Below, in pieces: positions 1 to 7,968 of a stretch of DNA of 36,756 nucleotides. Under the pieces are notes generated by a model that ran no database searches, had not been told where the DNA came from, and was given only the letters and a program-made list of their open reading frames with translations. The position numbers and the translations under genes were made by a program. Every line of letters begins with the position of its first letter. The first letter of the stretch is position 1. Source of the stretch: Mesorhizobium sp. LNHC252B00. GTDB lineage: Bacteria; Pseudomonadota; Alphaproteobacteria; Rhizobiales; Rhizobiaceae. Location: NCBI RefSeq assembly GCF_000502955.1, contig NZ_AYWO01000006.1:92703-129458 (forward strand), in the 5' to 3' direction.

Positions 1-417
1 ATTGTTGATGCCGAGGTCGATGACGTCGAAGCCGGCGCCCTCCATCATCATGCCGACAAGGTTCTTGCCAATGTCGTGGATGTCGCCCTTGACGGTGCCG
101 ATCACCATCTTGCCCTGCTTCGGCGCGCCGGTGGCGGCGAGCAGCGGACGCAGGATGAACATCCCGGCCTTCATGGCGTTGGCCGACAGCAGCACTTCGG
201 GAACGAACAGGATGCCGTCGCGAAAATCCTCGCCGACGATGCGCATGCCTTCGACCAGCGCTTCGGTGAGCACCTTGTAGGGCGCCCAGCCGCGCTCGAG
301 CAGGATGTTGGTGCCTTCCTCAATCTCTTCCTTCAGCCCGTCATAGAGATCGTCGTGCATCTGCTGCACCAACTCGTCGTCGGAAAGTTCGGAAAGGATG
401 ATCTCGTCGTCGGACAT
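1..417 (-). CDS. Methyltransferase cognate corrinoid (B12-binding) protein, partial
   Basis: This is the N-terminal part (139 codons) of a corrinoid protein of the MtbC/MtmC/MttC type; it runs off the left edge without a stop. Residues 1 to about 85 look like the helical cap domain (acidic start MSDDEIILSELSDDELVQ). The cobalamin-binding domain follows, with the motif GDIHDIGKN, whose His is the lower axial cobalt ligand in this family, and then GMMMEGAGFDVIDLG. In known systems such a protein carries a methyl group between a substrate-specific methyltransferase and a second methyltransferase that passes it to tetrahydrofolate or another acceptor. It is cytoplasmic. It is co-directional with an MttB-family methyltransferase and an ABC binding protein, so it is very likely their methyl carrier. 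The ATG at 415-417 has only a weak AGG-containing ribosome binding site. Confidence 0.9.
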   Translation of the reverse strand, partial: MSDDEIILSELSDDELVQQMHDDLYDGLKEEIEEGTNILLERGWAPYKVLTEALVEGMRIVGEDFRDGILFVPEVLLSANAMKAGMFILRPLLAATGAPKQGKMVIGTVKGDIHDIGKNLVGMMMEGAGFDVIDLGINN

Positions 418-452
418 TTTGCCTACGCCAATTGCTTGTCAGTGATTTACGG

Positions 453-485
453 GCTGCCGGCACCTTTGTCATAGGTGCCGGCAGC
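453..485 (-). promoter_or_regulatory. Perfect 13-bp hairpin between binding-protein and corrinoid-protein genes
   Basis: GCTGCCGGCACCT (453-465) pairs perfectly with AGGTGCCGGCAGC (473-485) around a 7-nt loop. It starts 27 nt after the binding-protein stop codon on the minus strand and has no T-run behind it. It is therefore more likely a 3'-end stabiliser or partial terminator that raises binding-protein mRNA relative to the downstream gene than a full terminator. That role is inferred. Confidence 0.7.
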
Positions 486-512
486 ATTTGCTTGCAAGTC
501 GCGGGAGTTAAA

Positions 513-2162
513 TCAGGCGTCCAGCCAGACGTTCTGGAAGTCCATTTCGTAGGTCTGGTGCATTCCGTAGTTCTTCACCTTCTTGCTCATGTGGCAGTAG
601 AGCTTCTGCCAGAACGGCTGGATGATGACGCCGGAATCCTGCAAGATCTGCTCGACGTCCTTCATCACTTCCTTGCGCTTGGCAGGATCGGCCAGCGAGA
701 GCGCCTGCTTCAGCTTGGCGTCGAAATCCGGGTTGGCATAGGCCGTTTCGTTCCATGCTTCGCCGGTGCGATAGCCGAGCGCCAGCACCTGGACGCCCAG
801 CGGCCGCATGTACCAGATGGTCATCGAGTACGGATATTTCGTCCAGTCATTCCAGAAGGTCGAGCCCGGCAGCACCGTACGCTTGACCTTAATGCCGGCA
901 TCGCGCAATTGGCCGGCGATCGCATCGCCGGTGTTCTTCTGCCATTCGTCCTCGACGGTGATCAGTTCGTGCTCGAAGTCGGCCTGCCCCGCATCCGCCA
1001 TCAGCTTCTTGGCGGCGGCGGCATCGCGTGTCTTCTTGGGCAGCGGATAGTATTCGGGATGGATCGGGGCGACGTGGTGGTTCTCGCCGACCGTGCCGAG
1101 CCCGGCGTAGCCGAGCTGCATGACGGCATTGTTGTCGACGGCCATCTGCAGCGCATTGCGCACCCGCTGGTCGTCATAGGGCTTGTGGGTGATGTTGGTG
1201 CGGGCAACGAGCGTGGTCGCTGTCGCGACCTCCGACTTTACCAGATCCATCTTGTCGAGGGCGTCGATGAAGTCGGCCGGCGTTTCGAAATCGAGGTCGA
1301 TCTCGCCGGACTCGAAGGCATTTAGCGTGGCGTTGAAGTCGGTGCCGTAGTCGATGAACTCGACCCCGTCGAGCGGCGTTTCGCCACCCCACCACTTGCT
1401 GTTCTCGCGACGCTTGACGACCGCCTTCGTACCCACCGCATAAGACACCAGTTCGAAAGGTCCGGTGCCGATTGGCTTCTTGATCGGGTCGGCGCCATCC
1501 TTGTCGAAGTCGCGATGCACGACCAGCGCCGGATAGTCGGTGAAGCCCGGTATGATCGCGATGTCAGGTTCGGTCAGCTTCAGCTTGACCGTGAGGTCAT
1601 CGACCTTGGTGATGGCGCCATCCTTGGCCTTGCCGGTCTTTGTGTCGATCAGCGCGCCGACGCGTGCCGCCATGGAATTGCCGGACGCACCCTTCTCGCA
1701 CCAGCGGTTCAGATTGGCGACCACGTCATCGGCGTTGAAGGCATCGCCATTGTTCCAGGTGACGCCTTTGCGCAGATGCAGTGTGTATTCGGTGGCGTCG
1801 TCATTGACGTCCCAGCTTTCGAGCAGGACCGGCTCGAAGGTGAACTCGTGCGTGTAGCGGACGAGCGGCTCCAGCCAGCTGCGGGTGACGTTTGCCATCT
1901 CGGTCCAGTCATAGGTGCGCGGATCCTTCTGCGCCTTGACCGACATCGCGACACGCAGCGTTCCGCCCTTTTTCGGTTCATCAGCCAGGGCTTTGGTCGG
2001 CTCGGCAAGGCCGATCATGCTGTAGGCGAAAGCCGTCGACGCGCCGAAGGCGCTGGCCAGCGCCAGGAATTCGCGCCGGTCCATATGGCCTGCACGCGTC
2101 TCTTTCGCCATTGCCTCGATAGCGCCCGGGACGCGGTCGCCATTGCTTCTGAAGAGTGTCAT
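513..2162 (-). CDS. ABC transporter substrate-binding protein, family 5 (DppA/OppA type), Tat-exported
   Basis: This 549-residue periplasmic solute-binding protein belongs to SBP family 5 (peptide/nickel/opine type). The twin-arginine signal [14 protein letters not shown] starts at residue 27 and is followed by a hydrophobic stretch and cleavage near [10 protein letters not shown]. The mature part shows family marks: GGTLRVAM, the region around [23 protein letters not shown] and the C-terminal [17 protein letters not shown] segment. The start at 2162 is supported by a good GGGAGG site; the ATG at 2084 would begin right at the Tat motif. It lies 30 bp after the MttB-family gene and before the corrinoid gene, so it probably delivers the methylated substrate to that pathway. 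No permease or ATPase is visible on this side; they may lie left of the window. The ligand cannot be read from sequence. Confidence 0.93.
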   Translation of the reverse strand: MTLFRSNGDRVPGAIEAMAKETRAGHMDRREFLALASAFGASTAFAYSMIGLAEPTKALADEPKKGGTLRVAMSVKAQKDPRTYDWTEMANVTRSWLEPLVRYTHEFTFEPVLLESWDVNDDATEYTLHLRKGVTWNNGDAFNADDVVANLNRWCEKGASGNSMAARVGALIDTKTGKAKDGAITKVDDLTVKLKLTEPDIAIIPGFTDYPALVVHRDFDKDGADPIKKPIGTGPFELVSYAVGTKAVVKRRENSKWWGGETPLDGVEFIDYGTDFNATLNAFESGEIDLDFETPADFIDALDKMDLVKSEVATATTLVARTNITHKPYDDQRVRNALQMAVDNNAVMQLGYAGLGTVGENHHVAPIHPEYYPLPKKTRDAAAAKKLMADAGQADFEHELITVEDEWQKNTGDAIAGQLRDAGIKVKRTVLPGSTFWNDWTKYPYSMTIWYMRPLGVQVLALGYRTGEAWNETAYANPDFDAKLKQALSLADPAKRKEVMKDVEQILQDSGVIIQPFWQKLYCHMSKKVKNYGMHQTYEMDFQNVWLDA

Positions 2163-2192
2163 TTTTTCCTCCCTTTTGTTCCCGTTACGTCT

Positions 2193-3743
2193 TTAACTGA
2201 CGCTGTCCGGCAGCCGCTCCTCGCGCCGCGCGATGAAATCCGTCAGGCCGTCGGCGATGCCCTCGTCAAGCTTCGGTTCCTCATAGTCGGCGAGCATGTT
2301 GCGCGCCTTCTCGCGACCGCGCGTGTCGTGGTCCTTCGCCCCTTCAGCCTTCCATTGTTCGTACGAATTGAAGTCCATGATGCTGGGTATGAAGAAGGCC
2401 GACTCGAAATGTTCGAGCGTGTGTTTGGTGCCGAGGAAATGGCCCTGCGGGCCCACCTCGCGGACTGCCGCCATCGCCTCCTTGAAATCGTCGAACGGCA
2501 GCCCGCCGGCATATTTGTACCAGCCGACAAGCTGTTCGCAGTCCGTCGCGAATTTCGAATAGCCGCAGCTCAGACCGGCCTCGAGCCATCCGGCGGAATG
2601 CCAGATGTAGTTGGCGCCGGAGAGGATGGCGGCATGCATCAGCATGTTCGCCTCGTAGCCCGCCTGGGCGTCGTTCAGCTTCGAGCCGACATGGAAGCCT
2701 GAGGTGCGCCACGGCAGTTTGTATTTCCGCGCCAGCGCACCCATCAGATACATCATCTGCGCGGCCTCCGGGGTGCCGCCCATCGGAGCGCCGGTCTTCA
2801 TGTCGACGGTGACCATGAACTGGCCGTAGATCTGCGGCGACCCTGGTCGCAACAGCTGGGTGAAGGCGACACCCGCCAGCGCTTCCGCGTTGACTTGCGC
2901 GACCGCCCCCACGGCGGAGGCCGAGGTCGAGGCGCCGCACAGCGCGAAGGGCGCCAGGATCACCGGCTGGTTGCTGCGCGCATAGACCTTCATCGCGTCC
3001 AGCATGGTGGCGTCCCAGACCAGCGGCGAATTGCAGTTGGTAATCGACACCAGGACCGGATTGTCGCGGACGAAATCCTCGCCGAACACGATGCCGGCCA
3101 TCGCCATCGTGTCTTCAGCGCGTTCCTTCGACGTAACGATGCCCATGAAAGGCTTGTCGGAATGCTTCAGCGCCGAATGGATGATGTGGAGGTGACGCTT
3201 CGGCACCGCAATTTCCATCGGCTCGCAGATGACCGAGCTCGACGAGTGCAGTGCCGGCGCCATGTAGGCGAGCTTGTGGAAATTGTTGAGGTCGGCGAGC
3301 GAGCCGTAACGCCTGTTGTTGTCGAGGTCGCGCACGTAGGGCGCGCCGTACATCGGCACGAAGATGGAGTTGTTGCCGCCTACCCGCACCGTACGCTGCG
3401 GATTCCTCGCATTGAGCGTAAACTCTGACGGGACTTTCGATACCAGTTCCATCAGCAGCGCACGGTCGATACGGACGCGCGTCTCGGAAACATCGGCTCC
3501 GGCGGCCTTCCACAGGGCAATCGCCTCGTCGTCGCGGAATTCGCAACCAACCTCTTCGAGGATCGAGAGCGACTCCTGATGGATCAACTCCACCGCCTCA
3601 TCCGGGACCATTTCATACACAGGGATCTTGCGGACCAGGGTCGGAAAAGAGGCCATGGGAATTCCGCGCAGCGTCTTGCGCCCCACGCGGCCACCCGCTC
3701 GACGGTTGGCAGGTTCGGTTATTTCAGCGGCCGGTGCGTTCAT
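2193..3743 (-). CDS. Trimethylamine methyltransferase (MttB) family protein, non-pyrrolysine
   Basis: This 516-residue protein belongs to the MttB/MtgB superfamily (COG5598). Members move a methyl group from a methylated amine or quaternary ammonium compound to a corrinoid protein. Recognisable stretches are PDEAVELIHQESLSILEEVG near the N-terminus, FVPMYGAPYVRDLDN, the ITNCNSPLVWDATMLDA region and the C-terminal LGTKHTLEHFESAFF. The frame has no internal UAG and stops at TAA, so this is the non-pyrrolysine branch, whose characterised members act on betaines such as glycine betaine, proline betaine or carnitine. The substrate here is unknown. An inner ATG (MASFPTLVRK, residue 30) could be the real start because the first 29 residues are not family-like, although a GGGAGG site lies upstream of the ATG at 3743. 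It is first gene of a leftward operon and is divergent from a LysR gene. Confidence 0.92.
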   Translation of the reverse strand: MNAPAAEITEPANRRAGGRVGRKTLRGIPMASFPTLVRKIPVYEMVPDEAVELIHQESLSILEEVGCEFRDDEAIALWKAAGADVSETRVRIDRALLMELVSKVPSEFTLNARNPQRTVRVGGNNSIFVPMYGAPYVRDLDNNRRYGSLADLNNFHKLAYMAPALHSSSSVICEPMEIAVPKRHLHIIHSALKHSDKPFMGIVTSKERAEDTMAMAGIVFGEDFVRDNPVLVSITNCNSPLVWDATMLDAMKVYARSNQPVILAPFALCGASTSASAVGAVAQVNAEALAGVAFTQLLRPGSPQIYGQFMVTVDMKTGAPMGGTPEAAQMMYLMGALARKYKLPWRTSGFHVGSKLNDAQAGYEANMLMHAAILSGANYIWHSAGWLEAGLSCGYSKFATDCEQLVGWYKYAGGLPFDDFKEAMAAVREVGPQGHFLGTKHTLEHFESAFFIPSIMDFNSYEQWKAEGAKDHDTRGREKARNMLADYEEPKLDEGIADGLTDFIARREERLPDSVS

Positions 3744-3835
3744 GGAAACTCCATCCTCCCAGATTCAGTTATCTTAACGAGACGAAATTCGGCTGTGACG
3801 CTGGAAAATTCTAATCAATGCGATAAGCTCTGATT
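3744..3835. promoter_or_regulatory. Divergent promoter/operator region, MttB-family gene and LysR gene
   Basis: These 92 bp separate two divergent genes, the usual place for LysR-type regulators to bind. The AT-rich part (3775-3835) contains CTAAT at 3811-3815, a core reported for GcvA sites. It also holds ATCA (3814-3817) and TGAT (3831-3834) half-sites in inverted orientation. No promoter hexamers are clear enough to place with confidence. Confidence 0.5.
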
Positions 3836-4744
3836 ATGGGTAGCTTGCGACATCTCTTGCCCTCCGCGAATGGGCTAATCGCTTTTGAGGCAGCTGGCCG
3901 TCTGCTCAATTTCACAGCAGCCGGCAAGGAACTTGGCATGTCCCAGGCAGCGGTTTCACTCTCGATCATACGCCTCGAGGAGCAGTTCGGTACGAAGCTT
4001 TTTGTCCGCCGGCATCGAAAAGTCGAACTTACCGAACCGGGGGCCCGCTTCTTTGCCGACGTGACACTTGGGCTTTCTCATATTCAGAAGTCTGCGGAAC
4101 GCCTCAAGGCATCTGCCGGTGGCAACCACGTCACGCTGTCGGCATCGACCGCGTTCGCTACGTTATGGATCGTTCCTAGACTGCAGCGTTTTCGGGAAGA
4201 GTTGCCGGGAATAGAGTTGCGCATCCAAACCAGCGATCGCGATCTCGATCTTGCCGCTGAAGGCATACCCCTCGGCATCAGGGGCGGTGACGCTGATGAC
4301 ATGCCGGATTACGGGCTGCTACCGATGGCGCCAGAGGAAATATATCCTCTGTGCAGCCCCTTGTATCTCGATCGCCACGGAACGCCGCAAACGATCGAGG
4401 ACTTATGCAAGCATCGACTGATCCACCTGGATGAGCCGCATCGGCCGGCGGTAACTTGGCCAGACTGGCTGGCCGCGGCCGGGGTTGACGGCGCCCTCGC
4501 CCCCCAGGGCCTTCGCATCAACGACTATGTCTCGGTGATTCAGTCGGTCCTGGAAGGTCAGGGCATTGCCCTCGGCTGGGCACATCTAACCGACCGACTG
4601 GTAAGCAATGGGAGCCTGGTTCGGGTAACCAACCATGTTCATCGTACCGGAAAATCATTCAACGTCGCCTGGTCCAAGTCTCAGGAAGTTACCGGGCATG
4701 TGGCAGTTGTCAGAGATTGGCTAGCGAAGCAGAGTTCGTTTTAA
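3836..4744 (+). CDS. LysR-family transcriptional regulator, GcvA-like
   Basis: This 302-residue LysR-type regulator has an N-terminal winged helix-turn-helix at about residues 8-66 (FTAAGKELGMSQAAVSLSI, then RLEEQFGTKLFVRRHR) and a periplasmic-binding-protein-like effector domain over residues 90-300. The effector domain resembles the GcvA group (FREELPGIELRIQTSD; PLCSPLYLDRHG; GQGIALGWAHLTDRLV). It is divergent from the MttB-family operon across 92 bp, so it is the likely activator of that operon, with the imported methylated amine or a product as effector (inference). The ATG at 3836 has a weak ribosome binding site. No truncation is seen. Confidence 0.93.
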   Translation: MGSLRHLLPSANGLIAFEAAGRLLNFTAAGKELGMSQAAVSLSIIRLEEQFGTKLFVRRHRKVELTEPGARFFADVTLGLSHIQKSAERLKASAGGNHVTLSASTAFATLWIVPRLQRFREELPGIELRIQTSDRDLDLAAEGIPLGIRGGDADDMPDYGLLPMAPEEIYPLCSPLYLDRHGTPQTIEDLCKHRLIHLDEPHRPAVTWPDWLAAAGVDGALAPQGLRINDYVSVIQSVLEGQGIALGWAHLTDRLVSNGSLVRVTNHVHRTGKSFNVAWSKSQEVTGHVAVVRDWLAKQSSF

Positions 4745-4773
4745 GTCGCCCCGAAGTTATGCAAAATCGAGTG

Positions 4774-4857
4774 CTAGTGGTGCGCTGCTGCATCTGACGA
4801 CATTTCGCCGGTGAATTCGTTCGCGGTGGTCTTCTTGAAGGTGCCGATGGTAGCCAT
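4774..4857 (-). pseudogene. DUF736 family protein, N-terminal stub
   Basis: The first 18 residues (MATIGTFKKTTANEFTGE) match the characteristic start of DUF736 proteins. The similarity then stops and the frame ends after 27 residues, whereas intact members have about 100. A GGAG site lies 7 nt before the ATG, so the original translation start is kept. DUF736 genes are common on rhizobial plasmids and integrative conjugative elements. The stub suggests a deleted mobile-element module at the left edge of this accessory zone. Function is unknown. Confidence 0.65.
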
Positions 4858-5128
4858 TGTAAGTCTCCGTTTTCTGTTGCCGAGCCCGCACCATGCGGCC
4901 TCGATAGCGATCAATTGGCCGGAGGCGACCGACGACGCATCGCTTGCGACCAAAGCAAAGCGGAGGACGGCGCAGGAACGACTTTCTTGTCTCGCGAAGA
5001 ATGGCGGCGCCCGGGGTCCCCATTCGGCTTGCCGCACGGGGTGGGGGCCGGCAGGGAAGTCGAGACGCGCCGTTGCGGCCTAGGCGGTCGAGGCTTCAGT
5101 CGTCCTTCGCCCAGATCATATCAGCCCA

Positions 5129-6287
5129 TTGAAGAGGCCGTTTGGAGCGCTCTTGGGACGGATTGGCAACGGAGACGTTGCGGCCAAACTCGCCGCCAGC
5201 AGATCGCTACGAGTCCGCAACATTCGGCCCTACTTCATTCACTACCGGGCTGAAGACGTGCTGTCCTGCACGATCACCACGGCGTCGGGCAAGCCGCAAT
5301 GTATCGACGCTCGCATTTGGGAGAACACCAAGCGCGTCGTCGGCTTTGCGGAGGTCACGGTCAAGCGGGTTCGCCATTGGCGTTCCGACGGATGGGATTT
5401 GTGGGAACTGGCGACCGACGACAAGGGCAATGAAGGCAAGTGGGGCATCATCCAATCCGGCCCGAACACTCTCGGCGAAGTCTCGATCGTCCATCTACTT
5501 CACTGGCCGCCGCACCACGAAGACCGGGTTCGCGGTCAAGCCGCCCTTCCTCGATCTCGCATGGAAGAACGTCGAGCATTGGCAGTCGGGTTCTGATCAG
5601 CGCAACATTCTGAAATATGCCCGCTTCCCGATGCTGGCAGGCTCCGGCGTGAAGATGCCGGCGAAGAAACCTGGCCGGGATCAAGAGCCGATCGCCACAC
5701 TCGGCCCCAACTCGCTGCTGATCACGGAAGACCCACAAGGCAAGTGGTATTTCGTCGAGGCGGAGGGCAAGGCGATCGAGGCCGGTCAGAAAGACCTCGA
5801 TCGGCTTGTGGCCGAAATGGACGAACTGTCGATGAAGCCGCACCAAAAGGGTTCCGGCGTCATCACGGCGACCTCTGTCAAGGCCGGGGAGAACCGCGAG
5901 AACTCGGCGATCAAGAACATGACGCTCAACCTGAAGGATGCGCTGGAGAGGGCTTTCGTGTTCGCGGAGCGCTATCGCGGTGCGGCCGACACGGTTCGGG
6001 CGCCCTCGGTCAATGTCGCGACGGAGTATGACGACGAGACGGGCAAAGACAGCCAGTCGGTCGATAGCCTCTTGAAGGTCCGCGTCGCTGGCGAGATCAC
6101 CCGCGAAACGTTCTGGAGCGAAGTGCAGCGCCGTGGCGAGCTTTCGTCTTCGTTCGATGCCGTTAAGGAAGCCGATGCGCTCGCGTCTGAAGCAACCGGG
6201 ATGGGCGCAGAGGAAGACGCCACGGACAACGTCGACCCGAACGCCATCAACGACTACGTCGATGACCCTTCAGCGGCCGTGGCATAG
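5129..6287 (+). pseudogene. DUF4055 phage portal-like protein, 5'-truncated and frameshifted
   Basis: The reading frame from about 5215 encodes RPYFIHYRAEDVL and continues to GEVSIV near 5490. The homologous protein then continues in another frame (TGRRTTKTGFAVKPPFLDLA, then NILKYARFPMLAGSGVKMP) to a TAG at 6285-6287. One frameshift at about 5490-5510 therefore splits the gene. The alternating hydrophobic and Pro pattern, the P-PFLDLA segment and the Gln/Glu-rich tail with a helical AIKNMTLNLKDALERAFVFA stretch fit DUF4055, a family of phage structural proteins thought to act as portals. The N-terminal half is missing. The 270 bp before it (4858-5128) show no gene. This is a prophage remnant. 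Confidence 0.7.
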
Positions 6288-6297
6288 GAGGCACATC

Positions 6298-6463
6298 ATG
6301 CAGCTAAAGCCTTGGTCGCTCCGTGGATTGATCGGCTCTTGTGGGCGGCCGGCGGCTTCGTCGTCGGCGTCGCCTTCACCCCCTTTGTCGCTTGGAAGGT
6401 GTTCCTATGAACGGCCGCAGCACCTTCCACGCCTACCGCGCAACCGCAGCAAATCGGGCCTTG
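6298..6463 (+). pseudogene. Small phage-type genes after the portal remnant, degraded
   Basis: A strong AGGAGG site (6287-6292) precedes an ATG at 6298, but that frame quickly loses sense. The neighbouring frame reads APWIDRLLWAAGGFVVGVA, then TPFVAWKVFL, and stops at TGA 6408-6410. This is a short membrane protein whose start seems to have been shifted by one or two bases. A second ATG at 6407, overlapping the stop as ATGA, begins MNGRSTFHAYRATAANRAL. It then runs antiparallel into the next gene and is probably truncated there. Both look like small co-translated phage genes. No family is recognised. Confidence 0.4.
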
Positions 6464-6811
6464 TCAGTACCGGCAAACCCGAACGCGTTCCAGCACCCGG
6501 TGGTGATGGTGCCAGTGCCTCACCCACTTCACGTGACAGCGGTTATAGTGACGATGCCGGTAATAGTAGCGATGCGGGTAGCGCGCCACGTAGCCGGGAT
6601 AATAATCGCGATAATAGCGGGGGCCGTAATAGCGGCCGCCATAGTCGTAAAACGGGCCGCCGCCGTAGAAGGGGCCACCACCGAACGGGCCGAGGCCGCC
6701 GAACGGACCAAAAAAGCCGATGCCAGGACCGAAGAATTGTGCATCCGCAGGCACGACCGTGGCAGCGGCGGAGGCGATGGCAATCACCGAAGCAAGTAAC
6801 AGTTTTCTCAT
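6464..6811 (-). CDS. Exported Gly/Tyr/His-rich small protein
   Basis: This 115-residue protein has a clear Sec signal peptide (MRKLLLASVIAIASAAATVV, cleaved after ADA near residue 24). The mature part is low-complexity: repeated GPFGG and GPFYGGG units, then Tyr/Arg-rich and finally His-rich segments (RYYYRHRHYN, WHHHH). Proteins of this composition are common in rhizobia and are thought to sit in the periplasm or envelope; no function is established. A GGGAGG site lies 5 nt before the ATG. Its 3' end abuts degraded phage sequence on the other strand, so the gene may have been brought in by a recombination junction near 6464. Confidence 0.75.
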   Translation of the reverse strand: MRKLLLASVIAIASAAATVVPADAQFFGPGIGFFGPFGGLGPFGGGPFYGGGPFYDYGGRYYGPRYYRDYYPGYVARYPHRYYYRHRHYNRCHVKWVRHWHHHHRVLERVRVCRY

Positions 6812-7014
6812 AGCAACCTCCCAGAAGGCCGATCACCCGATAAACGCCAGCAGGAACCGTATGTTCCCGATCGCTAATATTCTCGCGCGCCGTCTGCAAG
6901 CAACCTTCGCGCCAGGACCTTCGCCGAGGCGGAGGCTGTCAAGCTGATCGTCATCACGCCGGCTCCGGACGGCATCACCGGCTAGTCGCGGTACTGCAAC
7001 GGCTTGTGGTCGGG

Positions 7015-7233
7015 TTAGGCGTGATGAAGCACTTCGCCTAACTCCCCTATGTCGATCTCTTGGCCGCATATGGGGCAAATCACGAAATGCTCCGCTTCAG
7101 GCTTGTAAGGCGCGTCATGGTCGGTCCCTTTGTGGCAGACCGCGATGTTCCTTGCTGGCGGCCGGTCACGAAGAACTTTCGTCAATTCGGCGCGGGCTAG
7201 ATCGACCTTAGACTTCCGTCGAGCGTCGTTCAT
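7015..7233 (-). CDS. Small hypothetical protein with CxxC motif
   Basis: This 72-residue frame starts at MNDARRKSKV. A longer version from ATG 7278 or TTG 7311 is possible, but the extra residues come from a palindrome and look non-coding. It ends in a zinc-ribbon-like segment (HFVICPICGQEIDIGELGEV, then LHHA) with one CxxC, another Cys (AVCHKG) and a terminal His pair. No good ribosome binding site is visible. I do not recognise the family; it may be a phage-zone gene. The 203 bp between it and the preceding exported-protein gene hold no clear gene. Confidence 0.4.
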   Translation of the reverse strand: MNDARRKSKVDLARAELTKVLRDRPPARNIAVCHKGTDHDAPYKPEAEHFVICPICGQEIDIGELGEVLHHA

Positions 7234-7275
7234 CCACTGCAACGTCGGTCGGGGCATTTTTGTCGCCGGCCTGAC

Positions 7276-7299
7276 CATTTTCCCGACGCCGGGAAAATG
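7276..7299. repeat. Perfect 10-bp palindrome upstream of the phage lysis genes
   Basis: CATTTTCCCG (7276-7285) is inversely repeated as CGGGAAAATG (7290-7299) around the loop ACGC. It ends 23 bp before the holin start. It could be an operator, or a two-way terminator with U-rich flanks inside the stem. Its role is not known. Confidence 0.55.
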
Positions 7300-7322
7300 A
7301 TCCCAAACCAAGGACCATCGCT

Positions 7323-7589
7323 ATGTCTGCCCTCCCTCTGTCGGCGAAAGCCGTCTGGAGGCCACTTCGTGCGACCGAAATCAGGATCATCGACAACTGG
7401 CCCGATGTCCTGAAGCGGGCTTGGTCGGTTCGCATCCTTGCGATTGCCGGCATTCTCTCCGGCGCTGAAGCGGTCTTGCCGCTCTACAGCGATCGGTTCC
7501 CGCCAAACGTCTTCGCCTCCCTTCTCTTCGTCACGATCGGCGCGGCGCTCATCGCCCCTTTGTGGCGCAACAACCAAAGGATCAAACCA
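7323..7589 (+). CDS. Phage holin-like membrane protein
   Basis: The reading frame starts at ATG 7323 after an AAGGA site. It contains IIDNWPDVLKRAWSVRILAI, then AGILSGAEAVLPL and FASLLFVTIGAALIAPL, which gives two membrane segments separated by a short loop. This fits small holins found next to lysozyme genes in alphaproteobacterial phages, which would let endolysin act on the cell wall. There is no stop before the lysozyme start at 7590, so the two read as one open frame. That could be a true fusion, but loss of the holin stop in a decaying prophage is more likely because the lysozyme keeps its own ribosome binding site. Confidence 0.6.
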
Positions 7590-7857
7590 ATGAAAAGTCG
7601 TTATCTCCAGACCGGCGCAGCGGGACTTGCTTTGCTGGCCGCCGCCACCGCTTACACCGGGTCGTGGGAGGGGACGAAGTATGTCCCTTACTACGATGTC
7701 GGCCTTGTCCTTACCGTGTGTCGCGGCCATACCGGGATCACGAATATCGTTTCCCGGTAAGCGCTAGACGCCGGCCGAATGCGACGCCATCACGGCGAAG
7801 GATATCGTCAACCATGAGAAGCGCATGGTGGCGTGCGCTCCACGAATGCGCCAACAG
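7590..7857 (+). pseudogene. Phage lysozyme (glycoside hydrolase family 24), SAR type, frameshifted and truncated
   Basis: ATG 7590 follows an AAAGGA site. The hydrophobic N-terminus (LQTGAAGLALLAAATAYTG) resembles a signal-anchor-release segment. The catalytic pattern E-(8)-D-(5)-T of GH24 is intact in WEGTKYVPYYDVGLVLTV, followed by CRGHTG. The frame stops at 7758-7760, but the homologous continuation TPAECDAITAKDIVNHEKRM appears in the +1-shifted frame from 7768, ending at TGA 7855-7857. The rest of the roughly 150-residue enzyme is missing. This is peptidoglycan-degrading prophage lysis machinery that is no longer functional. Confidence 0.75.
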
Positions 7858-7968
7858 TGATCAGAAGCGGGTCCAGATCCAGCGGGACGCGACCGCCGCC
7901 AGTCTTCTTCCGCATTCCTGACTACGGGGGTCAGAAGCGGGAGCGCAACCGCGACTTGGAAGCCAACA

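Noticed and set aside
432..1325. Long plus-strand open frame (297 codons) opposite the binding-protein gene
   Set aside because: It is fully antisense to a well-supported gene, has no ribosome binding site and shows the Arg/Val/Leu-rich composition of a mirror frame in GC-rich DNA.
2193..3743. Possible pyrrolysine-containing trimethylamine methyltransferase
   Set aside because: The frame has no internal UAG, the stop is UAA, and no pyl genes are seen, so it is the non-pyrrolysine type.
6900..6985. Plus-strand fragment reading FAEAEAVKLIVITPAPDGITG
   Set aside because: It looks protein-like but has no start, no ribosome binding site and no family I can name; perhaps a phage gene tail.
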